NCBI RefSeq assembly: GCF_963082655.1
Contig: NC_081554.1
Span: forward strand, 44,450,291-44,514,290
DNA length: 64,000 nucleotides
Direction: 5' to 3'
Source: Stomoxys calcitrans
Taxonomy: Eukaryota > Arthropoda > Insecta > Diptera > Muscidae
Every line of letters starts with the position of its first letter. Within the stretch, counting starts at the first letter, position 1. The position numbers and the translations under genes were made by a program. A model generated the notes under the pieces. It was not told where the DNA came from. It did not search any database and saw only the letters and a list, made by a program, of their open reading frames with translations. This document shows, one piece after another, positions 54,140 to 64,000 of the stretch.

Positions 54140-56525
54140 AAAACAAGTTAATAGGCATTAAGTTCGGCAGAGTCGAACTTTGGATACCCACCACCATGGG
54201 TATATATGTAAACCACCTATCGTCATAGTCCGCTTTATCGAAATATATATAGAACGATCTGAATCATATAGGACACGGATGTCGAAAAGCCTAACCTAAG
54301 TCACTGTGTCAAATTTCAATGAAATCGTACAATACTTGCCCCTTTCATGGTCCCAAGACCTTAAATCGAGAGATCGGTCTATATGGCAGCTATATCCATA
54401 GCTGAACCGATTTGGGCCAAATTGAAAAGAGATGTTGAAGGGCCTAACACAACTCACTATCCCTAATTTTAACGAAATCGGACAATAAATGACCCTTTTA
54501 TAGACCCAAGATCATAAAACGAGAAATCGGTCTATATGGCAACTATATTCAAATCTGGACCGATCTGGGCCAAATTGCACAAAGATATCAAAGAGCCTAA
54601 CACAACTCACTGTCACGAATTTCGGCGAAATCGGACAATAAATGACCCTTTATGGACCCAAGACCATAAAATGAGAGATCGGTCTATCTTTATCTTAATC
54701 TTGACCGATCTAGGCCAAATTGCAGTAAGATGTCAAAAAGCCAAACACAACTCAATGACCCAAATTAAGGCGAAATCGGACAATAAATGCGCCTTTTATA
54801 AGCCAAAGACCTTAAATCGAGAGATAGGTCTATATGGCAGCTATATCCAAATCTGGACCGATCGGGACCAAATTGAAGAAGAATGCTGAAGGGCATAACA
54901 TAACTCACTTTCCCAAATTTCAACGAAATCGGACAATAAATGCTTCTTTTATGGCCCCAAGACCTTAAGTCGAGAGATCGGACTATATGGCAGCTATATC
55001 CAAATCTGAACCGATCAGAGCCAAATTAGAGAAAAATGGCGACTGGCGTAACACAACTCAGTGAGACAAATTTCAGCAAAATCGGACAATATATGTGGCT
55101 TTGATGGGCCTAAGACCTTAAATCGGCGGATCTGTCTATATGGCAGCTATATCCAAATCTGGACCGATCCGGGCCAAATTGAAAAAATATGTCAAAGAGC
55201 CTAACACAACTCACTGTCCCAAATTTCAGCCAATTCGGATAATAAATGTGTCTTTTGTGGACCTAAGACCCTAAACCGGCGGATCGATCTATATGACAGC
55301 TATATCTAAATCTGGATCGATCTGGGCCAAATTGAAGAAGGATGTCGAAGGGCCTAACACAACTCACTGTCCCAAATTTCGGCGAAATCGGACAAAAATG
55401 CGCCTTTTATAAGCCCAAAACCTTAAGTTGAAAGATCGGTCTATATGACAGCTATATTCAAATCTGGACCGATCTGAGCCAAATTGCTCAAAGATGCCAA
55501 AGCACCTAACACAACTCACTGTCCCAAATTTCGGCGAAATCGGACAAAAAATGCGCCTTTTATAAGCCCAAAACCTTAAGTTGAAAGATCGGTCTATAGG
55601 CAGCTATATCCAAATCTAGAACGATCGGGACCAAATTGAAGAAGAGTGGTAAAGGGCATATCATAACTCACTATCCAAAATTTCAAAGAAATCGGACAAT
55701 AAATGCCCCTTTTAGGGGGCATTTATGGCAGCTATATCCAAATCTAAACCGATCTGAGCCAAATTAGAGAAGAATGTCAACTGGCCGAACACAACTCAGT
55801 GACCCAAATTTGTGGCTTTTGTGGGCCTGAGACCATAAATCGACGGATCGGTCTATATGGTAGCTATATCTAAATATAGTCCGTTCTAAATCATATTTGG
55901 GTCGGATGTCGTGAGACTCAAAACTACTCAATGTTTTAAATTCCAGCGAAATCGGATAAAATATAAAGCTTTTGTGGGCCTTAGACCCTAAATCGGCGGA
56001 TCGGTCTATATGGCAGGTATATCTAAATATAGTCCGATCTCAACCATATTTGGATCGTATGGCGGGAGGCCTAAAGCTACTCACTGCTTCAAATTTAAGC
56101 GAAATCTGATAAAAAATAAAGCTTTTATGGGCTTTAGACCCTTTATCGGCAGATCGGTCTATATGGCAGCTATATATAAATATGGTCCGATCTGAACAAT
56201 AATCGGGTCAGATATTGGGAGACCTAAAGCTACTCACTGTTTCAAATTTCAGCGTAATCGGATAAAAAATAAAGCTTTTATGGGTATCATACCCTTTACT
56301 GGCAGATCGGTCCATACAGCAGATATACCCAAATATAGCCCGATTTGGCATGTTCAAGTACTTAACAAGCGCCCATCAAAAAGACGTATCTGTGCCAAAT
56401 TTCAGTTCAATATCTCAATTTTTAAAGGCTGTGGAGTGATTACAACAGACGGACGGACATCGTTAAATCGTCTTAGAAAAGTCCATCCGGTGCCTAAATC
56501 CCAATATGACCCTATATAGCACAAT
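54140..56525 (+). mobile_element. DINE-1/Helentron-like element, ~15-unit array with both ends
   Basis: The longest and best-delimited copy. The left end (54140-54210) is acaagttaataggcattaag, then a palindrome (gttcggcagagtcgaac), then ggatacccaccaccatgg. About 15 tandem units of 150-153 bp follow (block ctatatggcagctatat near 54381, 54531, 54832, 54983, 55136, 55288, 55439, 55855, 56006 and 56157). The right end (56440-56525) has acagacggacggacatcg and aatatgaccctatatag. Hairpin end, central minisatellite and GTCCGTCC-type opposite end match the DINE-1/HINE architecture. DINE-1 similarity rests on memory of its consensus. No Rep/helicase coding is present. Confidence 0.8.
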
Positions 56526-56871
56526 ATCAAGCAGATTGGATATGCATTCCCATAGCGAACAGTTCTAAGCACCGGTACGACCTTGTTCTCCAAGGCAAGC
56601 TTGCCAAGGATCCCACTCCAGATTCTCATGAAATCAAGTCGCACTTCCCTGAGTGATTGGACCTTGCCGGTGGGTCAAGTAATCCAAATAGTATTGACGT
56701 CCCTCTGAGGCAACACAGTGCCAAGTCGCTGGCCGTGGTTGAGGACATGACAACGAAGGGAAATATAGCCTAAGTGGTGCATTAATTTGATCCCAACAAG
56801 TCTATGAGATCGCATGGAGTACTGCCTATTATGCTGTAAAGGGCAGGACCGGGCTGGGCTTTGTACCGACT
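56526..56871. other. Unassigned GC-richer stretch
   Basis: Probably more LINE-derived sequence, because LINE-B RNase H follows beyond the SINE, but I cannot identify a domain. Confidence 0.3.
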
Positions 56872-57181
56872 GGAGGATACCGTAGCGCAGAGGTAAGCAT
56901 GTCAGCCTATGACGCTGGATGCCTGGGTTCGAATGCTGGCGAGAACATCAGAAAAAAAGTTTTCTGCGGTGGTTATCCCCTCCTAATGGTGGTGACTTTT
57001 GTGAGGTACTATGCCTTATAAAAATTTCTCCCCAAAGCGGTGTCGCGGCACGCCGTTCGGACTCGGCTATAGAAAGAAGGCCCTTTATCATTGAGCTTAA
57101 AATTGAATCGGACAGCACTCATTGATATGTGAGAAGTTTGCCCCTATTCCTTTATGGAATGTTCTTGGGCCAATTTGCAAG
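56872..57181 (+). mobile_element. SINE-1 full-length copy
   Basis: Head ggataccgtagcgcagaggt, B-box-like GGTTCGAATGC, complete body and tail (ttcttgggccaatttgcaag). The junctions share only gtaccg (near 56863 and 57183), so target duplication is uncertain. Confidence 0.87.
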
Positions 57182-58211
57182 TACCGGATGCGTGGCTGAA
57201 GTTGGTTTTAATCCCGAAAGCGGGGAAAGCGACTCATTCTCTGTGCTCAAGGACTACGGGACAATAAGTCTCTCATACTTCATTTTGAAGACAATGGTGA
57301 TGCGGGAGCGGCGACCCCATCTGACTATCACGATATACGTGGACAGTCAGGTGACGCTGAAGCTTTGGGGTCGGACCGCGTGATGTCGAAATTAGTTAGA
57401 ATATGCAAAAAGATTCTTCGAACCATGGAAAGGCTGTCAGGCTCTATTATGTCCAAGGCTATCAAGGTGTGGCTGGGCTGTGCGAGCCTTTTTGGTCTGG
57501 AGGACGCCTTCTGCAATTACTGCGCGAACAAGGCGTGGGTTAGTGTTGCAGACTATAGGGTGTCAGTCAAAGGCCCTGTGGCCTGGAGATAAGGGACGTC
57601 TTGGGAATGCTAAAAGGACTCATGACTAGTCATTGCAACGTCAGATCCTTGACATAGCGCTGGAATCAGGGAGAGGCAGGAGGAGTTGAAGTCTGTCGGG
57701 TGTGTCTATATTGGATTGGGGCATTGGAGCTGGAAACTTCATTGAATTCCTTGAAATCAGGGAAACTTATAAACTTTCGAAAGGGTGCAGCGTCTTTCAA
57801 ACGGAGGTCTTCGCGTTCCTGAAGGCACTGAAGACGATGTTGAATCGGGAGCGGCGGCCCGATCAGACTGTCACGATATGCGTGTAAAGACAGGTGGCGA
57901 TGATGGCTCTAGGGTAGGGGCGTGATGTCTAAATTGGTTGGAAGAGGCAGATAGCTTCTTCGAATCATAGGAAACGCTATCAGGCTTTTGCTAGGTCCCA
58001 AGCCATCGAGGTGTTGTGGAGAACGAAGGTGCGGCCAGGTATGAATTGCTGCTTGTTGCAGATCTTGAATGGAATCAGTGAGCCCTCCACTGTGCGAGAT
58101 TGTTGATGGGGAGGAGACCTTCTACGATGACTGCACGAATGAGGCGTGGGCTAGTGCTGTAGGTTTTTGGGTGTCAAAGACGTTGTGGCTGAAACAGGGC
58201 ATCGCTTATCC

Positions 58212-58483
58212 AAAATGCAAATTTTGACCATGAACATTCCACTAAGGAACACGGGCAAACTTTTCACATATCAATGAGTGAAGTTCGATTCAAGTTTAAG
58301 CTCAATGATAAGGGTCCGAACGGCGTGCCGCAGTGCGACACCTCTTTGGGGAGAAATTTTACATGGCATAGTACCTCACAAATGTTGCCAGGAGGGGAAA
58401 ACCACCGCTGAAAATTTTTTCTAATGGTCTCACTAAGATTCGAACCCAGGCGTCAGCGTCAGTGTCATAACTTTTGGGCCACG
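58212..58483 (-). mobile_element. SINE-1 insertion with long target duplication
   Basis: 58185-58211 and 58484-58510 are identical over 27 bp (gtggctgaaacagggcatcg...). The first five bases coincide with the SINE head, so the true duplication is about 22 bp. The body lacks the gtgccgag-to-cttatag segment, and the B-box-like ttcgaacccagg is near 58440. Confidence 0.92.
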
Positions 58484-58611
58484 GTGGCTGAAACAGGGCA
58501 TCGCTTATCCGGGAGCTAAAAAAGCATGACTTAGGACTGCTAATAGGACTACTGACTGGTCACTGCAAAGTCAGGTTTTCGATGTAGCACTGGGCGCAGG
58601 GAGAGTCAGTC

Positions 58612-59184
58612 TTCTGTAGGATGTGCGATGACGTGGAGGCTTTGGTCGAGCACTTGTTGGGTCTATCACGCAATTGCGAGTGGAAGACACAGGATAATGA
58701 GTGAACACCTTTTGCGAGCCTGGATTTCCTACAGGCTCTTATCCCTCTTTTAATTCTGGAGTTTTGCAGAGGTTAGGCTCATTTTCAACCATGAGATTTA
58801 ACTTCTGCAGAATGTGCGATGACGTGGAGGATTTGGTCCAGCACTTGTTGTGTCAGCCCCGCAATTGCGAGTAGAATACACAGTATAATGGGTGAACACC
58901 TTTTGCGAGCCTGGATTCCCTACAGGCTCTTATCCCACCTCTCATTCTGGAGTTTTGCAGAGGTCCGGCTCATTTTCAACCATGAAATTTAATTTCTGCA
59001 GAATGTGCGATGACGTGGAGGACTTGGTCGAGCACTTCTTGTGTCAGCCCCACAATTGCGAGTGGAAGACACAGGATAATGGATGAACACCTTTTCCGAG
59101 CCTGGATTCCCTACAGGCTCTTATCCCTTTTTTCATTCTGGAGTTTTGCAGAGGTCAGGCTCATTTTCAACCATGAAATTTAAC
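58612..59184 (+). repeat. 191-bp tandem triplication of LINE-B 3' end
   Basis: Units start at 58612, 58803 and 58994 (ttctg[c/t]a[g]gaatgtgcgatga), each 191 bp. Each holds the C-terminal knuckle codons (CRMCDDVE.LVEHLL ... NCEW), a stop and the 3' region (ccctacaggctcttatccc ... cattttcaaccatgaaattt). Copies differ at a few per cent of sites. Confidence 0.9.
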
Positions 59185-61283
59185 TCTTCTTTCCTCTGTC
59201 GCGCTCTTCGATATATAGCAGGAGTCCTGCACACCCACTGAGTGTTGTTGTAACGCATCTCCCAATTCATCGCAGGTTTTGCAAGGCGCTAATATCAGCC
59301 TTGTACTTTCAATTTCAATGCAATGGCATCCCTCATGGTGTAGGATAACAAAAGTCGTATTTACCTGACTTTAGTCTTTCTTCACTGGTCTTTTCCTTTA
59401 CGTTTTCCTTCTTTACTTGTCTTATTTTATGCAAAAATAAAACTTATCTTGCATTTTGTGCAATTTTAAGCTTTATTTCTCTGTTGTTTTTTTTTTCTTG
59501 AAGTATTATCTTTAGAAAGTAGCTGGAGCCTTACATGTTTTATTAGGCTTCGATTCGAATCTTGTTTTATTTTTCTTAAATATTTTACTGCATATCGTGT
59601 GTCTATTGTTGTCAGTCTCACAGTATGAGTCAACACTAAAGTCCAGCGATCCTGGCGGCAACCTGGCAAGCCGGCATGTATGTTTTATTACATGTTTTTA
59701 AGTCTGTCCATTAGGCACGCTTGTCTGTCTCGCTATTTGAAAGATATTTTCATAGTGATAAACCGTTTATGGTCGTTTATTGAAAGCAAAAGCGGTTTAT
59801 ACCAACATTTGCATGTTGCAAGAAACGATTTTTGTTTTTTTTTTTTTTTTTGTTTGCAATTTTATAATTTATATTTTATTTTATGCCATTTCGTAGGAAA
59901 TGACTCTAATCGTTGAATTTTGCTTTAGTGCTAGCATAAAAGAAACAACAACAAAAAACAATGCCAAGATTAAATGCCAAGACCGGAAGTGCGGCAAATT
60001 GTGGCACTCAGGGAGGGCACAGTTAATAGAAAAACATTGATCATTAAAACATTTTAGGTGGCTTCAACTATAGCAAGACGAACAGCAATTACAATTAATC
60101 AGTTCAGATTTTAGTATGAAACGATAAAATAAATATATTACCAAACTATGGTGAAGGGTATAAGAAATGACAACAAGTGAACAACTATTAGAAATAGCTA
60201 CGAAATTCTTTAGACCTAAGTTAAAATTAATAATCACTAGAGTGTAATTTTCTTCTTACATACCGTAGGTCTACTTCAAAAAAAAAAAGTTTCTCATTTC
60301 ATAACCACAACATAAAATAATAGCAGCCTATTCATTCCCTCTCTCAAGCTTCAGAGAAAAAGAACAAGTTCGTTTCTTAAGTCTTTCGTTTCCCAGTGCA
60401 CATTAAACAGCAGTGTCTGAAAAATAAACATTTTTCATGTTCTTTTCTAACACCTGACATATTCAGCCAAACATTTCGTCTGTTCTATGGCTACTTATAT
60501 AAAAAAAAAGTAAGCCTTGCCACAAAATTGTTGCTGCTGTCACACGTACTTGCCTCTACAATGTAATTGAACAAGTGCAACAACGAGCGTTCGCTCTTGA
60601 CTCCACGTTAGCAAAAATCATGTTTAAATCAAATATTTTGACATAAATAGCTATTAAGATCTTATCATCTTGAACACACGTTGTATGACGTTTTTCTGTT
60701 TTTTCTCTCATAACAATTTTTTGTTTTGTATAATAAATACGTAACTGCATATATAAGATTTGTCATTTAGTGGCTGTGGCCTGATGTCTGTTTGGTGTCT
60801 GTGCTTAGAGTGCTCTAAGTATTTTGTTTTGCAATCATATGGAATTAATTTTAAGATTACAAGATTTAATGACATGTGTATTATGTATGGCTCCTTGGCT
60901 AATCTTAGATAGTAGGCCCTCTTAGGTGTAGTATAGCATATGATTGAGTTTGAGACAATGATGGAATCAGCACAAATTGCTCTTGATGGCAAACCAATAA
61001 ATTAACAAAGCTCTATACCAAATGAGACAGAGGTAATAAATTTATTTGTGATTATATCAAACTAGGTGAGATCAAAGAAAAAAAAACAACATTTGTTTGG
61101 AAAAATTTTGAAATCGCTTATTGCCTATATAAAGGGGTTTCCAATAGGAACTTGACAACATTGAATTTAATTTGTAGACGCACACTTACACTAATCATCG
61201 AATTGATACTCTCAATTTATTCAGTAAACTCATCATTTTCATCATAAAAATTTACTACCGAAATACGGAGTACTTTAAGGGCA
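59185..61283. other. AT-rich unique stretch, no gene seen
   Basis: About 2.1 kb with T-runs (59835-59851). No recognised family. Frames are short and low in complexity. Confidence 0.5.
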
Positions 61284-61829
61284 AAATCATCTTCAGCGAC
61301 GAAGCTAATTTTTGCCTTAAAGGTTTAGTTAATAAGCAAAATATGCTTCACGTATCAACACTTCATTCAAAAATAACAGTTTAGTGCGGTTTGCATGCCG
61401 TCTGTGTCATTGGGTCATACTTCTTCGTAGACAATGCCAATCATCACGAAACCATGAATGGACACACTACCGCACCATGCTCACTGATTATTTTTCGCCT
61501 GAATTGGAAGATATGTACCTAGACGACATGCGGTTTCAACAGGACGGTGCCACAAGTCACACAATACACGTGACAGTCGATTTATTGAAGAGTAAGTTTG
61601 ATGAGCGTGCTATCGCAAGAAATGGCCCAGTCCATTGGCCGCCTCCTTCGTGCGATTTGAAGCCTACCAACTATTTTCCTTGGGACTGGAAGAGCTTACA
61701 GGCAACATTGCACAGGAAATAGTGATCCTTTCGGCTATAATGTCTGGCCGAGTAACCGAAAAATGGGTTCAATGTATGGTCAAATGCAAACGTGGTGGCC
61801 ATATAAACGAAGTCAAGTTCCATTCATAA
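61284..61829 (+). pseudogene. Mariner-like (DD41D-type) transposase, catalytic domain, inactivated
   Basis: Sense strand. KIIFSDEANFCLKGLVNKQN carries the first aspartate. An in-frame stop follows (TV*CGLH). The frame 61384-61722 then gives MNGHTYRTMLTDYFSPELED, MRFQQDGATSHTIHV with the second aspartate and VHWPPPSCDLKPTNYFPW, where the third catalytic residue expected in PxDYF is N. A frameshift leads to IAQEIVILSAIM and CKRGGHINEVKFHS, the C-terminal end. The spacing from QDGA to TNYF is about 41 residues. The N-terminal DNA-binding part is not recognised. Confidence 0.82.
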
Positions 61830-62078
61830 ATGATTTGACTGTACTTCAATAACAATAAAGTTTTTGAAATGTTCAGATGCCATTACAGGATATTGTCCGG
61901 CTTCAGACCATTGTTAAAGGCTTTCTATTCAAAGAATAGTACAGCAAAAACATTTAAAAGTCAGCAAAAGCGTGTTGTTGCTAGAAGCATTGGACTGGCT
62001 ATCCCGTATCACGATTTTAATTTCGACCAAGAAATATCATCAACGGGCGATGTCAAAGGAATCATGGTGTTTTACAAC

Positions 62079-62253
62079 TTCTAAAACTTCTCTCCAAAGA
62101 GGTGTCGCACTGCGGCACGCCGTTCGGACTCGGCTATAAAAAGGAGGCCCCTCATCATTGAGCTTAAATTTGAATCGAACAGCACTTATTGATATGTGAG
62201 AAGTTTGCTCCTGTTCCTTAGTGGAATGTTTATGGGCAAAATTTGCATTTTGC
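62079..62253 (+). mobile_element. SINE-1, 5' truncated, with short target duplication
   Basis: It starts in mid-body (cttctctccaaagaggtgtc) and runs to the complete tail. tttacaac at 62071-62078 recurs at 62254-62261. 5' truncation with intact tail and direct repeats is the signature of LINE-mediated target-primed reverse transcription. Confidence 0.85.
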
Positions 62254-62586
62254 TTTACAACCATTCCAACTAAAGTAGATAGTAAAGCCCACATCTCAAT
62301 TTGTACAGGGCTCTTTAAGACGTCTTAATTCACAAGCGCAATAGAAAACAAAATCAAATCCTACTTCCCTTATTAAAATCCAACTTATCCAACGATGTCA
62401 ATAGCAACAAACAAAAACATCTTTTGGAAATTTTTTTTTTGTTCTTCGCACGGCGAACGCCTAACGGTTGATGCTGCCAAAGCTGTTTTGTTTATAGGCA
62501 GTGACCTACTCCACATGCGAAGTGCCTTTCATTTCGTGTGTAATATCTCAAATGGTTTACTTTTTAGGGATAATTGAGGCGTCAAT
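62254..62586. other. Unique stretch
   Basis: No family or gene recognised. Confidence 0.4.
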
Positions 62587-62680
62587 AGGAGACCATCGTG
62601 CCGCAGAGGTAAGCGTGCCCGTCTATGACTCTGAAAGTCTGGGTTCGAATCCTAGCGAGAACATCAGAAATCAAGTAACA
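62587..62680 (+). mobile_element. SINE-1 head only
   Basis: A-box-like tgccgcagaggtaagcgtgc and intact B-box-like GGTTCGAATCC (near 62643), ending at gagaacatcagaaat. The body is replaced by a DINE terminus. Confidence 0.75.
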
Positions 62681-62682
62681 TG

Positions 62683-64000
62683 CCATTAAGTTCGGCCTGG
62701 CCGAACTTTGAGTACCCTCCATTTGGGGTATATGACTTCCGTCATAATTCGGTGAAAAATGCATGTTTTATGCACCCATAGCAGTTATACCCAAATATGG
62801 TTCGATTTGGACCCAATCCGGTACGGACATTAAGTGGTCTAAAAAATACAAGTCACTGTTCAATTTTGGTTGAATATTGGTATTTTTGGCAGCTATATCC
62901 AAATATGGACCGATCTGAAACATATAGGACACGGATGTCGAAAAGCCCAACATAAGTCACTGTGTCAAATTTCAGCGAAATCGCATAATAAATGCGCCTT
63001 TTATCGGCCCAAGAACTTAAATCAAGAGATGGGTTTATATGGCAGCTATATGCAAATCTGAACCGATCTGGGTCAAATTGAAAACAGATGTCGAAGGGCA
63101 AAACACAACTCAATGTCCTATATTTCAGCGAAATCATACAAAAAATTTGCATTTTATGGGCCCAAGACTGATCGGTCTATATGGCAGCAATATCGAAATC
63201 TGGACCGATCTGGGCAAAATTGCAGAAAGATTGCGAAGAGCCTAACAAAACTCACTGTCCCAAATTTCAGCGAAATCGGACAATATATGCGCCTTCTATG
63301 GGCCTAATCGGCAGATCGGTCTACATGGCAGCTATATCCAAATGTGAACCGATTCGGGCCAAATTGATAAAAATGTCATAAGAGAAGTAATGTTCGGATA
63401 AGAATTGCGCCTTATAGGGGCTCAAGAAGCATAATCGGGAGATCGGTTTGTATGGGAGCTGTATCAGGCTATAGATCGATTAAGATATTGGAAATGTGTG
63501 TTGAAAGTCATGGAAAAAGCCGCTGTACAAAATCTCAGCCAAATTGGATAAGAATTGCGCCCTCTAGAGGCTAAAGAAGTCACAATCCCAGATCGGTTAA
63601 TATGGCAGCTTCATCAGGATATGGACCGATTTGAACCATACTTGGCACAGTTTTTGGAAGTTATAACAAAACACCTCATGTACAATTTCAGCCAAATCGG
63701 ATAAGAATTGCGCCCTCTAGTGGCTCAAGACGTCAAGACTCAAGATCGGTTTATATGGCAGCTATATCAGCTTATGGACCGATTAGAACCATACTTAGCA
63801 CATTTGTTGGAAGTTATAACAAAACACTTCATGCAAAACTTCAGCCAAATCGTTTAAGAATAGCGCCCTCTAGTGGCTCAAGAAGTCAAGACTCAAGATC
63901 AGTTTATATGGCAGCTATATCAAAACATGGACCGATATAGCCCATTTACAATCCCAACTGACCTACACTGATAAGAAGTATTTGTGCAAAATTTCAATCG
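62683..64000 (+). mobile_element. DINE-1-like element, at least nine units, continues past the window
   Basis: Left end at 62683-62740 with the palindrome gttcggcctggccgaac and gagtaccctccatt. Units lie near 62890, 63035, 63180, 63325, 63450, 63600, 63755 and 63905. Units up to about 63370 are of the type at 54140-56525 (tcggacaatatatgcgcctt). From about 63395 they are of the 'gcgccctctagtggctcaag' type. The array is therefore mixed. Confidence 0.78.

Larger units (their letters stand above)
57183..59184 (+). mobile_element. LINE-B copy: duplicated RNase H and triplicated 3' end
   Basis: RNase H-like blocks occur twice: ILKTMVMRERRPHLTITIYV, DSQVTLK (57280-57365) and KLSKGCSVFQTEVFAFLKAL, LNRERRPDQTVTICV (57770-57885). 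C-terminal blocks are ASLFGLEDAFCNYCANKAW (57480-57540) and EETFYDDCTNEAWA (58110-58155). Then LTGHCKVRSFDVALGAGRV-like sequence leads to three 191-bp repeats with CRMCDDVEDLVEHFL. A SINE-1 interrupts it at 58212-58483. It has many stops. Confidence 0.72.

Noticed and set aside
54536..54889. 117-codon frame and other frames inside DINE arrays (for example 204-635, 56010-56519, 63039-63381)
   Set aside because: They recur with the 150-bp unit. A unit length that is often a multiple of three makes periodic pseudo-proteins.
1..64000. CRISPR array, operons, ribosome binding sites, integrated bacterial or viral genes
   Set aside because: The repeats are long transposon units without spacers. Coding remnants are all eukaryotic transposon proteins. 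No viral capsid or envelope-like, or prokaryotic, gene was seen.

Overview
The window looks like repeat-rich intergenic or intronic DNA from a higher fly. A calyptrate dipteran, perhaps a muscid, is my best guess. This is inferred from DINE-1-like repeats with fly-type ends, mariner-type MITEs, RNase H-bearing LINEs and tRNA-like SINEs; I cannot name the species. I find no credible host protein-coding exon. Every open frame with recognisable similarity is a transposon fragment (reverse transcriptase, endonuclease, RNase H, LINE C-terminal knuckle or mariner-like transposase), and nearly all carry stops or frameshifts. The only host-gene-like signal is a recursive-splice (ratchet) motif at 20396-20427 on the + strand, which would put the window inside a long intron.

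Layout. 1-4.9 kb: a DINE array, an antisense transposase relic, SINE-1 copies, and a G/C-rich ~130-bp array split by a MITE. 5.6-9.3 kb: LINE-B, mostly antisense, with an inverted repeat at its 3' end and a SINE-1 insertion with clean target duplications. 9.3-10.6 kb: an end-to-end mariner-like element. 10.6-12.6 kb: unique DNA. 12.6-20.2 kb: a graveyard of five LINE families (working names A, C, D, F and an RTE type), a long inverted-repeat element, SINE-2 copies and two MITEs. 20.2-26.4 kb: mostly unique DNA with the ratchet motif, two DINE copies and a transposase C-terminus. 26.4-29.3 kb: MITEs, SINE-2, DINE, and LINE-A split by a SINE-1. 29.3-31.2 kb: unique. 31.2-34.3 kb: DINE, LINE-D end, second G/C-rich array. 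34.4-49.3 kb: transposase relics, LINE-A and LINE-D fragments, DINEs, MITEs. 49.3-51.6 kb: LINE-B with endonuclease and RT domains. 52-59 kb: DINE arrays, including the longest (54.1-56.5 kb), then LINE-B with a triplicated 3' end. 59-64 kb: unique DNA, another dead transposase, and a DINE array running off the window.

How the parts relate. SINE-1 and SINE-2 have RNA polymerase III-type internal boxes but no coding capacity and must borrow LINE machinery. SINE-2 and LINE-A both end in TAACC-type repeats, which makes LINE-A a candidate partner. The seven ~235-bp MITEs carry only mariner-type ends and would need a transposase from elsewhere. Nested insertions give relative ages: MITEs sit inside DINE arrays, the G/C-rich array, LINE-D and SINE-2; SINEs sit inside LINE-A, LINE-B, LINE-C, a transposase relic and a DINE. 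LINE and SINE family names (LINE-A, SINE-1 and so on) are working labels used only here.
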